A stretch of DNA of 64,000 nucleotides from Halobacteroidaceae bacterium (GCA_003554585.1 PWGV01000024.1:1-64000); one strand, 5' to 3'. Counted from the first letter of the stretch, positions 18,154-26,903 are shown. Numbers and translations are program-made. The notes: a model not told the origin generated them from the sequence alone.

Positions 18154-19566
18154 CTAATTATTTTTTTCTCCCCTTTTTATCCTTTCCCAGCGAACACCCT
18201 CAGGAGTGTCCATCAAGTGGATCCCTTTTTCAAGGAGTTGATCTCTTATGGCGTCAGCCTCTACCCAGTTTCTCTTTTTCCTTGCTTCTTCACGCCGTTC
18301 AATCAATTCCCTGATTTCATCGGAAATCTCTTCCTCTTCCCGTTTTTCCATCCCCGCCAAACCAAGCCCAAGAACCCGGTCACAATCAAGAAGAAACTGG
18401 TGATAATTCTGGCTGGGTTCTTCGCCCCGCAGGACGTCCCAGATTAGACCGATAGCTCGGGGAACATTCAGGTCGTCATTAACGGCTTCTTTAAACCTTT
18501 CTCTATAAACCTCCATCCGGGGTTCACCGCCTTCTTTTGGCGGAGCTTCTCTAAATTTAAGAAAATGTTCGGTTAATCGATCAATTGCTTTCTGGGCTCC
18601 CTGCAGGGCTTTCCAGGTGAAATTAACTTTTTTCCTGTAGTGGGCATTCAGAAGAAGATATCTGAAAGATATGGGGTCATAGCCCTTTTCTTCAATATTA
18701 TCCAGGGTATAAAAATTACCCAGGCTTTTGGCCATTTTCCCCCCGTCAACCTGCAAAAACTCGCTGTGCACCCAGTATTTCACCATTTCCTTGCCCTTGA
18801 AACCCCAGTTTTGAGCAATTTCGTTTTCATGGTGAATGGGGATATGGTCCACTCCACCGGTATGGATATCAAAAAAATCGTCAAGGTATTTTAAGCCCAT
18901 GGCCGAGCACTCAATATGCCAGCCGGGGTAACCCATTCCCCAGGGACTGGGCCACTGCATGATGTGGTTTTGGGGAGCCTTTTTCCATAAGGCAAAGTCT
19001 GCAGGGTGTCTTTTTTCCGGGTTAACTTCAACCCGGGCCCCTTCCAGTTGTTCCTCGAGATCAATTCCCGATAATTGGCCATAGTTGGGGAAGGTGGAAA
19101 TATCAAAATATATCCCATCACTGATTTCATAGGCGCAACCATTATCCACTAAAACCTTAACAAAATCAATCATTTCCTGGATATGGTCCGTAGCCTTACA
19201 GGCAATTGTTGGGTCTTTAATATTTAATTGGGCAGAATGGGTGAAAAAAACTTCAGTATAAAATTCTGCAATTTCATAAGGTGTTTTCTTTTGTTTACGG
19301 GCTTCTAAGACCACCTTGTCTTCACCTTCGTCCGCATCGGAAACCAGGTGCCCCACATCTGTAATATTCATAACGTGGCGAACCTTATAATTATTAAACT
19401 CCAGGACCCGCCGGAGAATATCAGAAAAAACGTATGCTCTCATATTACCGATATGAGCATAGTCATAAACGGTGGGGCCACAGGTATAGAGGCCGACCCA
19501 GGGTGGTTTCTGAGGTTGAAACTTTTCTTTTTTTCTGGTCTTGGTGTTAAAAATAAAAAGATCCAT
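18154..19566 (-). CDS. cysS: Cysteinyl-tRNA synthetase
   Basis: A 470-residue class I synthetase with zinc-binding Cys28 (YTCGPTVYDYAHIGN, containing the HIGH-equivalent HIGN) and the KMSKS-equivalent GGKMAKSLGN. A DALR-like helical C-terminus completes it. It attaches cysteine to tRNA-Cys. ATG start at 19566. In Bacillus it lies directly after gltX-cysE; here it is separated from gltX by about 15 kb but remains on the same strand. ftrB lies 16 bp upstream, so cysS probably belongs to the transcript that includes the 149-codon gene and ftrB. Confidence 0.96.
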   Translation of the reverse strand: MDLFIFNTKTRKKEKFQPQKPPWVGLYTCGPTVYDYAHIGNMRAYVFSDILRRVLEFNNYKVRHVMNITDVGHLVSDADEGEDKVVLEARKQKKTPYEIAEFYTEVFFTHSAQLNIKDPTIACKATDHIQEMIDFVKVLVDNGCAYEISDGIYFDISTFPNYGQLSGIDLEEQLEGARVEVNPEKRHPADFALWKKAPQNHIMQWPSPWGMGYPGWHIECSAMGLKYLDDFFDIHTGGVDHIPIHHENEIAQNWGFKGKEMVKYWVHSEFLQVDGGKMAKSLGNFYTLDNIEEKGYDPISFRYLLLNAHYRKKVNFTWKALQGAQKAIDRLTEHFLKFREAPPKEGGEPRMEVYRERFKEAVNDDLNVPRAIGLIWDVLRGEEPSQNYHQFLLDCDRVLGLGLAGMEKREEEEISDEIRELIERREEARKKRNWVEADAIRDQLLEKGIHLMDTPEGVRWERIKRGEKNN

Positions 19567-19582
19567 GTCTCTTCCTCCCTGA

Positions 19583-19918
19583 CTATTGCAGGTTTTCTAT
19601 ATATTTTATGCTAGGGAGAGCTAATTTTAAATCTTTTTTTTCCGGAGCAACAAATAACTGGCAGTGGCACATCCCATCCTCTTCGATTTCCTGCTTGTGC
19701 CAGTGGCAGGGACAGATCTTTTTCCTATCTTCTTCCTTGTCCCTGGTAACTGTCCTGCACGGGCAGTACTGCCGACCGTATTGTTTTTTGTTTTCTACAA
19801 GGCCCTTGAGAATCATATCAACTATTTCAGGATCGGGATTTAATCTGTACCCCGCTTTTTCCGCATATTTTTCCGCAAAAGCCCTCATTTTTTTCATTTC
19901 ACTATCATGTTCACTCAT
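19583..19918 (-). CDS. ftrB: Ferredoxin:thioredoxin reductase catalytic (beta) subunit
   Basis: A 111-residue protein with the complete FTR cysteine pattern CPC...CPCH...CHC, which forms the [4Fe-4S] cluster and active-site disulfide (QYCPCRTV, ICPCHWHKQ, GMCHCQLF). It passes electrons from ferredoxin to thioredoxin-like proteins. No variable subunit gene is present, as in other anaerobes that carry only FtrB. ATG 19916-19918 has GGAGGG upstream, and its start overlaps the end of the 149-codon gene by 8 bp. It is cotranscribed with cysS. Confidence 0.93.
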   Translation of the reverse strand: MSEHDSEMKKMRAFAEKYAEKAGYRLNPDPEIVDMILKGLVENKKQYGRQYCPCRTVTRDKEEDRKKICPCHWHKQEIEEDGMCHCQLFVAPEKKDLKLALPSIKYIENLQ

Positions 19919-20360
19919 CTTTTTTTCCCTCCATTTCTTCAATCAATTTGGAATACTCCTTCTCCTGGAAAGAAATTAGCCAGTCCAGGTGGATCTCTCC
20001 CTTTTCCTTTTCCAGCCTGCGGGCAAATAGTTGATCCCAGGATTCAAGAATTAAAAGCCAGGTTAGCTGAAGCAGGTCCGCTCCTTGCGTTTCTCTGCCG
20101 GTTTCGAGAGGAACTCTGGCCAGTTCATATTCTTTCCTCTCTTCCCGGCTTATGGTTCTTAAAAAACAAATCTTTTTCCCTTCTAAAATTTCCAGTTTAA
20201 AATTTTCAGTTAGGGTACCCAGTTCGTCCCAGATCCTATCCAAATCATCAACATAATTTCGGCATTCCGGCCCACTGACTGTATCCCTATCAAAAAGGTG
20301 ATGGTGGCTTTTTATTTCTCTTCGCAGCAGTTGACCAAATTTTCTTTTTTCCGGCATCAT
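19911..20360 (-). CDS. Hypothetical protein upstream of ftrB
   Basis: A 149-residue soluble, charged, mainly helical protein that I do not recognise. It begins MMPEKRKFGQLLRREIKSHH. A His-rich cluster (SHHHLFDRD) near residue 20 and one Cys in GPECRNY are visible. ATG ATG at 20360 follows GGGGAGGATAAA. It overlaps ftrB by 8 bp, so it is translationally coupled to it; a role near redox or cysteine metabolism is suggested only by that context. Confidence 0.75.
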   Translation of the reverse strand: MMPEKRKFGQLLRREIKSHHHLFDRDTVSGPECRNYVDDLDRIWDELGTLTENFKLEILEGKKICFLRTISREERKEYELARVPLETGRETQGADLLQLTWLLILESWDQLFARRLEKEKGEIHLDWLISFQEKEYSKLIEEMEGKKDE

Positions 20361-20539
20361 TATTTTATCCTCCCCATAGAAACGGTATTCACTATTTTTC
20401 TATTTCTTCATCTTCCCCCCCTGTCCTGCCTTTTTATATTTTTTGTACACCATTGAAGGAAGAAAGAAGGTTTTGTGGAAAAAGAAAGTTGATAACAAGC
20501 TTTATCGTTTGGGAAAACGTGGTAATAGTAGGTGATAAA

Positions 20540-21148
20540 ATGAAGTTAAAATATCTGTCAATATTAATTGCCCTTTTTATCCTTGGAGGCTGCGCTCCCA
20601 CAGAATCTGTTTATCCCTTTACTACCATAGGTTCAGTTCTTCAAGACCCTGAAAACTTCGTCGGGCGGAGGATCCGCCTTAGTGGAACATACCAGAGGGA
20701 CCCCCGCCTTGAACCCCACGAAGTCCAGGGAATACTTCAACAGGAAGGTCACGAAATCCATGTCCGGGGAAAGGTTCTGGACTGGATTCCACCTGAAAGA
20801 ACCACCCTGCAGTTATGGGGAGAAATTAAACTTGAAAATTCCCAACCCGTTCTTATCTTTCACAACGGCCGGGGCCTGGGCAATATTTTCCGCCACCCCA
20901 AACCTTTACCCTCCCTGGAAACGGGCGACAGAATCCAGGTTAAGGGCAGGCTTGAATACGAAGATAATTTTCTCGTTTTGATTTCCGAGGATTTGAACCG
21001 CCTTAATTTAACAAATGTTACAATCCCAGATATGCTCCCAGCCATCGCTGAAATTGACGGGGAAATAACTGCGAAAAACCAGAAGGGCTTTACCTATATC
21101 GTCTCAGTTGAAAAAATGAACACCCAGCCTTACCCACCGTCTAATTGA
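20540..21148 (+). CDS. Predicted lipoprotein with OB-fold-like repeats
   Basis: A 202-residue protein starting MKLKYLSILIALFILGGC, a type II signal peptide with lipobox LGGC, so it should be lipid-anchored on the outer face of the membrane. The mature part has two similar beta-rich stretches (FVGRRIRLSGTYQRD... and GDRIQVKGRLEYEDNFLVLI) that resemble OB-fold domains. Function unknown. The frame opens at 20453, but ATG 20540 with GGTGA directly upstream gives a normal signal peptide. It is followed by the HIT gene 11 bp downstream. Confidence 0.8.
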   Translation: MKLKYLSILIALFILGGCAPTESVYPFTTIGSVLQDPENFVGRRIRLSGTYQRDPRLEPHEVQGILQQEGHEIHVRGKVLDWIPPERTTLQLWGEIKLENSQPVLIFHNGRGLGNIFRHPKPLPSLETGDRIQVKGRLEYEDNFLVLISEDLNRLNLTNVTIPDMLPAIAEIDGEITAKNQKGFTYIVSVEKMNTQPYPPSN

Positions 21149-21159
21149 GGAGGCAGTTT

Positions 21160-21534
21160 ATGAAAAAAGACTGTGTTTTCTGTAATTATCCCCGGCGAAA
21201 AATCATCCTGGAGAATGACATGGCCTTTGCCATTTATGATAAGTACCCGGTCAACCAGGGCCACATGCTGCTCATTCCAAAAAGACATTTTCCCGATATT
21301 TTTTCCGCAACTCAGGAAGAAATACTGGCCCTACACCAGTTGATCAAAAAAGCTCGGGAATATTTAGTTGATAAATATAACCCTGACGGCTTTAATATTG
21401 GAATAAACCTGGGTGAGGTTGCAGGACAGACCATCTTCCACCTGCATATCCATATTATTCCCCGTTACCTGGGGGATGTGAAAAATCCCCGGGGAGGCAT
21501 TCGGAACTTTAAAGAGAATATTGTGGATTATTAA
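21160..21534 (+). CDS. HIT-family nucleotide hydrolase/transferase
   Basis: A 124-residue histidine-triad protein with the active site FHLHIHIIPR and an N-terminal CVFCNY zinc-type pair. HIT proteins hydrolyse AMP-lysine, Ap4A or similar nucleotides; closest in layout are Ap4A-phosphorylase-like or Fhit-like HITs, but the substrate is unknown. ATG 21160 has GAGGAGG 7 nt upstream. It is cotranscribed with the lipoprotein gene. Confidence 0.9.
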   Translation: MKKDCVFCNYPRRKIILENDMAFAIYDKYPVNQGHMLLIPKRHFPDIFSATQEEILALHQLIKKAREYLVDKYNPDGFNIGINLGEVAGQTIFHLHIHIIPRYLGDVKNPRGGIRNFKENIVDY

Positions 21535-21625
21535 AAAGAAGGTCCCCGCTAATAATTCGGGAATTTTTGGGGCGATTTAACCTAAAACATTTAAGTGGAA
21601 TTTTCCAGGGTTAATAAAGTTTTTC

Positions 21626-21665
21626 AAATTAAAGGGACAGAATATCCTGTCCCTTTAATTTTTTT
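21626..21665. terminator. strong bidirectional terminator
   Basis: AAATTAAAGGGACAG and CTGTCCCTTTAATTT form a perfect 15-bp stem with a 6-nt loop, with T runs on both strands. It lies between the convergent HIT gene and the 152-codon gene, and the stem contains the latter's stop codon. Confidence 0.85.
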
Positions 21666-22113
21666 CAATTTCATGGGGAGGAATTGTTCCCCGGACCAGA
21701 ACTTCAGGAGACTGCAGCATCCCCTGGCGGTATATTTTTAGGGGTAAAGCCTGTTGATCATATTGTTTAACAAACTCCATTGCTCTTTCTAAGTCCTCAC
21801 CTACTGTATCTCCCCCATTCAAACACTGCCAGCTTTCGAAAAATAAGGCCTGATCGGCAACAGTGCATAAACGGGGGTCCACCCTGACCGCTAATAAAGC
21901 ATAACCACCATTCTTTGCCAGGCCCCAGAGGTCATCTTCAGGCTGTAAATAGCAAAAGATTGCAGGTTTTTTCCGAAGTTCTGAATCCAGAATATAAGCA
22001 GGTTTCTCCGGCTTTAATCCATTTTGGAGAACATCATTTATTTTTTCTTTTGCAACAAAGTGGTAGAGTTTGACCCTGGGGTTGGGGAAATCCCTGCTTT
22101 CAATCAATTTCAA
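21655..22113 (-). CDS. Hypothetical protein, possible ART-like fold, at end of opp operon
   Basis: A 152-residue protein with no confident family. The N-terminal VKLYHFVAKEKINDVLQNGLKP and the C-terminal PEVLVRGTIPPHEIE resemble the first strand/helix and last strand of DarT- or KptA-like ADP-ribosyltransferase-fold proteins, in which LYH and a closing EVLV...IPP are common. This similarity is from memory. It lies 9 bp after oppC on the same strand and ends in a strong terminator, so it is the last gene of the peptide transporter operon. Confidence 0.7.
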   Translation of the reverse strand: MKLIESRDFPNPRVKLYHFVAKEKINDVLQNGLKPEKPAYILDSELRKKPAIFCYLQPEDDLWGLAKNGGYALLAVRVDPRLCTVADQALFFESWQCLNGGDTVGEDLERAMEFVKQYDQQALPLKIYRQGMLQSPEVLVRGTIPPHEIEKN

Positions 22114-22122
22114 TGCCTCCTA

Positions 22123-23010
22123 TCATTCTTGTTTGGGGTCAAGAGCATCGCGCAGACCGTCGCCAAGGAAATTAATACTCAGCACTGCAAGGAAAATCGC
22201 GATTCCCGGGGGCAGCCACATCCAGGGCATACCCTCCATTATATGCAGTGCTCGAGCCGAGTTAAGCATGTTTCCCCAGGAAGGTGCCGGCGGGGGAACT
22301 CCGAGTCCCAAAAAGCTCAAGCCGGCTTCCCCAATAATTGTGCTGGCCACTCCCAGTGTTGCAGCAACCAAAAGGGGTGGAATTGCATTGGGCAGGAGGT
22401 GGATCAAAATAATCCGTCTGTGGCCTCCTCCCAGGGCTATTGCTGCCTGGACAAAGTCCTGGGTTTTCAATTTCAAAAATTCGGCTCTTAAAAGCCTACA
22501 GGGACCCGGCCAGGATATTACGCCCAGGATAATCATAACATTATAGATACTGGGTCCAAGAAGAGCAGAGGCAGTAATCGCCAGGATCAAAAATGGGAAA
22601 CTCAAAAAAACGTCTGCAAGTCGCATTATTACCGTGTCAGTGAAACCTCCAGCATACCCCGCTATTGACCCCAGGATAAGCGCAATAATCATCATGATTG
22701 ATACTGCAACCAATCCCACTGAAAGAGAAATCCTGCCTCCATGAAGAGTCCGGGTCAGGACATCTCGTCCCATTTCATCAGTACCCAGCCAGTGTTCACT
22801 GGAAGGCGCCTGGTTGCGCCTTAAGAAATCAGCCCTCGTAGGGTCATAGGGCGTTAAAACTGGTGCGAAAACAGCAGCGAACACAAAAATAAACAGAAAA
22901 ATTGCCCCGAGCAAAGCAACCCGGTTCTTTTTGAACCTGCGCCAGCCAACCGCCCAGGGAGATTCTATATTTCTTCTGGACATTACCTGTTCTTCATTAT
23001 ATTCAGCCAC
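22123..23010 (-). CDS. Peptide ABC transporter permease, DppC/OppC type
   Basis: A 295-residue permease. The OppC signature HWLGTDEMGRDVLTRTLHGGR, the EAA loop (DFVQAAIALGGGHRRIILIHLLPNAIPPLL) and the terminal SFLGLGVPPPAPSWGNML are all intact. Six transmembrane segments are expected. I choose GTG 23010 with GGAGGG 8 nt upstream over the TTG 18 nt earlier that overlaps this site. It lies just downstream of oppB. Confidence 0.9.
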   Translation of the reverse strand: MAEYNEEQVMSRRNIESPWAVGWRRFKKNRVALLGAIFLFIFVFAAVFAPVLTPYDPTRADFLRRNQAPSSEHWLGTDEMGRDVLTRTLHGGRISLSVGLVAVSIMMIIALILGSIAGYAGGFTDTVIMRLADVFLSFPFLILAITASALLGPSIYNVMIILGVISWPGPCRLLRAEFLKLKTQDFVQAAIALGGGHRRIILIHLLPNAIPPLLVAATLGVASTIIGEAGLSFLGLGVPPPAPSWGNMLNSARALHIMEGMPWMWLPPGIAIFLAVLSINFLGDGLRDALDPKQE

Positions 23011-23024
23011 TTTGATCTCCCTCC

Positions 23025-23984
23025 TCAATCATACCGAATTCGGGGATCGGCAATAGCATAGGCAACATCTGCAACTACATTCCCCAAAAAGGTAAGGATG
23101 CCAAACATTAGGGTTATACCCATCATTACCGGATAGTTTCGCTGATGAGTTGCATCAATGGCCATTCGGCCCAACCCGGGCCAGGAAAAAACCTGTTCGG
23201 TAATTACAGCCCCGGAGAAAATAATCGGAACCATAAAGCCCATCAGGGTTAAAATGGGAATTAAGGCGTTACGCAGGGCATGTTTGTATATAACTACCCG
23301 TTCCCGCAAACCTTTGGCTCGAGCGGTACGCAGGTAGTCCTGGCGGATAACTTCCAGCAAACTGCTCCGCATATACCTGGTAATACTGGCGATGCTGGCC
23401 AGCCCCAGAGTAAAAGCGGGCATGACTAAATAGCTAAGCATTCCTAAAATGGTAAACTCTTCTCCCGGACCAAAATAGCCCCCCGCCGGGAGAACATTTA
23501 AAATCAAGGCAAAAATATAAAGCAAAATCATTCCGAAGAAAAAATTTGGAATAGAAACCCCCACAAAAGCCATAAAGGTAATCGTATAGTCAGAAAGGGT
23601 ATATTGTCGTCGGGCTGAATAAATTCCGACGGGAATACCTATCCCCCAACCGATAATTATACTCGAAACTGATAATAAAATAGTAACCGGGAGTCGTTCT
23701 TGGATCAAATCCCCTACAGGTCTTCGGGCACTATCAAAAGAGCGCCCTAAATTTCCCCGCAGCAGTTGGCCTAGCCAATCAAAATACCTTACAACTAAAG
23801 GTCGATCAAGGCCCATCTGGGCTTTTCGGTCTTCAATTATCCTTGGATCTAGGTCGGGAACTCCCCGCAGGTGGGTTACCGGGTCTCCGGGGGCAAAATT
23901 GATCATCAAAAAAACCAAAAAGGTAAAACCAAGTAAAACAGGGATCCCTTGAAAAAGAACTCGCCGGATCAGGTAAGTCATCAT
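23025..23984 (-). CDS. Peptide ABC transporter permease, DppB/OppB type
   Basis: A 319-residue permease with the family N-terminus (MTYLIRRVLFQGIPVLLGFT), the EAA loop (DYLRTARAKGLRERVVIYKHALRNALIPIL) and the C-terminal VFSWPGLGRMAIDA...DPRIRYD. It forms the heterodimeric channel with the OppC-type protein. ATG ATG at 23984. An 85-bp gap with a strong hairpin separates it from the binding-protein gene. Confidence 0.92.
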   Translation of the reverse strand: MMTYLIRRVLFQGIPVLLGFTFLVFLMINFAPGDPVTHLRGVPDLDPRIIEDRKAQMGLDRPLVVRYFDWLGQLLRGNLGRSFDSARRPVGDLIQERLPVTILLSVSSIIIGWGIGIPVGIYSARRQYTLSDYTITFMAFVGVSIPNFFFGMILLYIFALILNVLPAGGYFGPGEEFTILGMLSYLVMPAFTLGLASIASITRYMRSSLLEVIRQDYLRTARAKGLRERVVIYKHALRNALIPILTLMGFMVPIIFSGAVITEQVFSWPGLGRMAIDATHQRNYPVMMGITLMFGILTFLGNVVADVAYAIADPRIRYD

Positions 23985-24009
23985 AATCCATCACTCCAGC
24001 TAATTAATG

Positions 24010-24040
24010 GGAATGGCAGACGGATACCGCCTGCCATTCC
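24010..24040 (-). other. intercistronic hairpin between oppA and oppB
   Basis: A 14-bp stem with one G-U pair (minus strand GGAATGGCAGGCGG / CCGTCTGCCATTCC) and a 3-nt loop, not followed by a T run. Such hairpins after binding-protein genes commonly stabilise the upstream mRNA and lower permease expression. Confidence 0.7.
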
Positions 24041-24069
24041 GATATCTTTTCTTTTGATTTTAACCTTTT

Positions 24070-25689
24070 TTACTGGCGTTCTGCAGGTATCCAGAGCTGA
24101 TTGAGGATCTCGGGCCAGAACAATCCCTGTGGTCCTGGATCACGGTCAACACCCTGGATTCTCTCGTTGATCGCAGAAATGTTTACGGTGTAGGTGAAGA
24201 ATACGTTGGGTAATTCTTCGTTCATCAAACGCTGCCACTCGGCATAAATTTCTTGTCTTTCTTCCTGGTCAACAGTAGTGCGGCCTTGTTCAATGAGTTC
24301 ATCAGAGCGCTCATTGACCCAGCCGGCATCATTCCATACCGAAGTTGAATGCCAGATTCCGTAGGGATCGGGGTCCACGCCAAGAGACCAACCCAGGGTA
24401 AAGGCATCAAATTCACGGGCATCAATACGGTCAACAGCGGCGGAAAATTCCATGGGGCGCAGGTCAACCTTGAAGCCGATATCCTCCATGTTCTGCTGGA
24501 AGAGCATCATCATTTGCTCCTGTGCCCTTGTTGCTTCAGTGTAAATAAACTCAAATTCCATCCGCATATCGTCTTTTTCCCAGACACCGTCGGCTCCGCG
24601 TTCCCAGCCGGCTTCCTGCATTAGTTCAATGGAACGATCAGGATTGTAGGGATATTCGTTAATGCCTTCGTCAGTATAAGCCCAGGATACAGTGGGCATA
24701 GGTGCGTTAGCAACCTTGGAATAACCATCCAGGATAATATCTACCACCGTTTGGCGGTCATATCCATAAGCAACAGCCTGGCGGATTCGCTTGTCATCAA
24801 AACGTTCCTGCCGCAGGTTAAAGCAGATATAACTATAACTCATTGCTTCAAAGTCGTAGACATCAACAAATTCCAGTTGTTCTACCATGGGAACTTGCTC
24901 AGAAGAAATTCCGACAAAATCGATCCGGCCCTGCCGCAGGTAAACCGGGCGGGCTTCGTCGTCGATTACGTGGTAAACCATCCGATCCAGGTAGGGTCCT
25001 TCCTGGTAATAATCATCAAAGCCGTCCAGGACAACATACTGGTCGGGGCGGAATTCTACAAACTCAAAGGGCCCTGCCCCAATTGGATTCTGGTTGAATT
25101 CATGGGCTTCCAATTCGGCGACGGGAACATCCTCAAGAATATGGGAGGGCAGAATACCATAGGTGAACTCAGCCAGAAGAGGAGAATGAATTCTTTCGGT
25201 AGTAAAACGGATTGTGTAATCATCAATTACTTCAATTCCCTCAACATAATCAACTTCACCATCGTGGTAGGCTTCAGCACCCTTGATAACAGCAAAAGTC
25301 CCGTAGCGTACGCCTGTATAGTGCGGATGCAGGATGGTCTTAAAGGTGTACTCAACGTCCCGGGCAGTAACCTCGACGCCGTCGTGGAACTTAACCCCTT
25401 CCCGCAAATGGAAAGTCAGGGAAAGCCCATCATCAGAAAATTCCCAGCTTTCAGCTATCTGAGGAACAGGTTGCAGCTCACGGTCAATGGTAATCAAACC
25501 ATCATAAACAGCCGAAATAACCTCTCCGTCATAAACCTCAGTATAAAGGATCGGGTTGAACATTCCGCGGGGACTGATAACCATACCCCGGTGGAAAGTT
25601 CCACCTTCAACCGGCTCTTCCTGTGCTATGGCAGCGGTTGCCGGGAGAACCAGCGCCATGATCAGAAGAAACAACACTAATTTTTTCAC
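24070..25689 (-). CDS. Peptide ABC transporter substrate-binding protein
   Basis: A 539-residue SBP_bac_5 protein. A type I signal peptide (MKKLVLFLLIMALVLPATAA, probable cleavage after AIA) is followed by VEGGTFHRG and the family motif LTFHLREGVKFHDG. No lipobox is present, which is unusual in a Gram-positive-type SBP. The mature protein is strongly acidic. It starts at GTG 25687-25689 after AAAGGGGGAAA. It heads oppA-oppB-oppC-unknown; no ATPase gene is nearby, so oppD/oppF must be encoded elsewhere or shared. Confidence 0.92.
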   Translation of the reverse strand: MKKLVLFLLIMALVLPATAAIAQEEPVEGGTFHRGMVISPRGMFNPILYTEVYDGEVISAVYDGLITIDRELQPVPQIAESWEFSDDGLSLTFHLREGVKFHDGVEVTARDVEYTFKTILHPHYTGVRYGTFAVIKGAEAYHDGEVDYVEGIEVIDDYTIRFTTERIHSPLLAEFTYGILPSHILEDVPVAELEAHEFNQNPIGAGPFEFVEFRPDQYVVLDGFDDYYQEGPYLDRMVYHVIDDEARPVYLRQGRIDFVGISSEQVPMVEQLEFVDVYDFEAMSYSYICFNLRQERFDDKRIRQAVAYGYDRQTVVDIILDGYSKVANAPMPTVSWAYTDEGINEYPYNPDRSIELMQEAGWERGADGVWEKDDMRMEFEFIYTEATRAQEQMMMLFQQNMEDIGFKVDLRPMEFSAAVDRIDAREFDAFTLGWSLGVDPDPYGIWHSTSVWNDAGWVNERSDELIEQGRTTVDQEERQEIYAEWQRLMNEELPNVFFTYTVNISAINERIQGVDRDPGPQGLFWPEILNQLWIPAERQ

Positions 25690-25897
25690 TTAAAATTTCC
25701 CCCTTTTAAATTAAAATTATTATTAACAGTCTCCCTCCTCAATTTATTTTTCAATATAAAAAGACGGATTCCTTCTTAAAAATTTTGAATTTTAATTCAT
25801 GGCAGGGTTTTTGGGTATTTTTTACTTACATCCCTCTTTAAGTTGTTCTTTTTAACGAAGGTTGACTTTTTTTGTTCGGGGACCAGGCCAATAAACA
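25690..25897 (-). promoter_or_regulatory. oppA upstream region
   Basis: About 200 bp of AT-rich non-coding DNA upstream of oppA. Besides the GGGGG ribosome-binding site I see no promoter close to consensus and no riboswitch motif that I recognise. The oppA promoter presumably lies here because a terminator precedes the region. Confidence 0.3.
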
Positions 25898-25923
25898 AGG
25901 AGAGTGTTCTCACTCCCCCTTTT
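25898..25923 (-). terminator. terminator of the VOC-family gene
   Basis: Hairpin GGAGAGTG/CACTCCCC (one mismatch) with a TTCT loop immediately after the VOC gene stop; the minus-strand tail is TTGTTTATT. The plus-strand side also ends in TTTTTT. Confidence 0.45.
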
Positions 25924-26277
25924 TTACAGGAATTTTTGGATTTCCACCGAATAACCATCCGGATCTTTTGTAAAGAAATGATAGATATTAAACTTCGGAT
26001 TGTGCTGGGGTTCCTCCTCTACTTCCCAACCACAGTCAACAAGTTTTTGGTACCAGTGGTCAACATCGTCCACCAGAAGAGTTATTATTGGGGCTTTCCC
26101 TTTCTGAGTTTTTTCCAGGTGGGTGCAGAAACCCAGAAATCCCCCTCCTGGAACTTCATAGATACGACATACTCCTTGGTCTTTAAATAATTTAAGACCC
26201 AGGATATCCCTGTAGAAAACAGCATTGTCCTCCAGGCTCTCCGTTCCAAAAAACACAATAGTTCCATCCCAAGCCAT
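25924..26277 (-). CDS. VOC (glyoxalase/bleomycin-resistance) family protein
   Basis: A 117-residue single-module VOC protein (GTIVFFGTESLEDNAVFYRDIL at the start, DPDGYSVEIQKF at the end with the usual metal-site Glu). The family includes glyoxalase I, dioxygenases and resistance proteins; the substrate cannot be assigned. ATG 26275-26277 has GGAGGG 6 nt upstream; the longer frame to 26295 lacks a suitable site. It is a single-gene unit. Confidence 0.85.
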   Translation of the reverse strand: MAWDGTIVFFGTESLEDNAVFYRDILGLKLFKDQGVCRIYEVPGGGFLGFCTHLEKTQKGKAPIITLLVDDVDHWYQKLVDCGWEVEEEPQHNPKFNIYHFFTKDPDGYSVEIQKFL

Positions 26278-26369
26278 ATTGCGCCCTCCTTCCATTTTTT
26301 AATCATAAATTTTGAAGGAAAAAACTATCCCTTGACGTAATCCTCATATTATAAGAGGAGGAAAAATGG

Positions 26370-26903
26370 ATGCAGAAAATTTTTGAAAAAATTAGCGCCT
26401 TTTTCTCCGGTATTGCTGACCGTTTAATCTCTATCCTCGGAGCAGTTGGGATGGCTCAGTTTCCCCAGTTTTTCAGCCAGTATTTGCAGCGATTGGGAGG
26501 ACACCTGCAGGAAATCCGCAGGACAATCAATAAATATGAACAGGCAGCCGAATCCCTGGGAATAAGTTTTGAGGATTATATCAGACAGCACCTGACCGCA
26601 GAAGAAAGAGTTTTTCAAACATCGGGAGAAGTTATTGCAGGCCTTTTAAACCGCCTTGAGAATATCGAGAATTCTTTTTATCAGCTCCAGCAAGCAGGAC
26701 CTTTCACCAGGTGGATTGTTTTTTTCCAGGAGGCGGACTGGGAAATTGCAAGGCAAACTCTAACTTTTTATACCCCGGGAATCCCCACAAGCATGGAAGG
26801 AATTATATATGCATTTACCGGTCTTTTGCTGGGCTGGGGCTTATTTAGCCTTTTTAAAACCGCCTTTAATACTTTAGATAATAAGATTAGAAAAAAGGGA
26901 TAA
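26370..26903 (+). CDS. DUF2937 family membrane protein
   Basis: A 177-residue protein matching the DUF2937 pattern: a hydrophobic N-terminal helix, the QFPQFFSQYLQRLGGHLQEI motif, a helical middle and a C-terminal membrane segment (GIIYAFTGLLLGWGLFSLF). DUF2937 is known mainly from Proteobacteria and has no assigned function. ATG 26370 follows AGAGGAGG. It stands alone between the VOC gene (divergent) and a tRNA gene (convergent). Confidence 0.85.
   Translation: MQKIFEKISAFFSGIADRLISILGAVGMAQFPQFFSQYLQRLGGHLQEIRRTINKYEQAAESLGISFEDYIRQHLTAEERVFQTSGEVIAGLLNRLENIENSFYQLQQAGPFTRWIVFFQEADWEIARQTLTFYTPGIPTSMEGIIYAFTGLLLGWGLFSLFKTAFNTLDNKIRKKG

Noticed and set aside
21541-21575. CCCCG...CGGG hairpin as HIT terminator
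   Set aside because: The stem is only 4-5 bp and the T run is interrupted; the strong bidirectional terminator at 21626 is sufficient.
24751-25680. 309-codon ORF antisense to oppA
   Set aside because: It is a mirror-frame shadow of a well-supported gene, with no ribosome-binding site and no family pattern in the translation.
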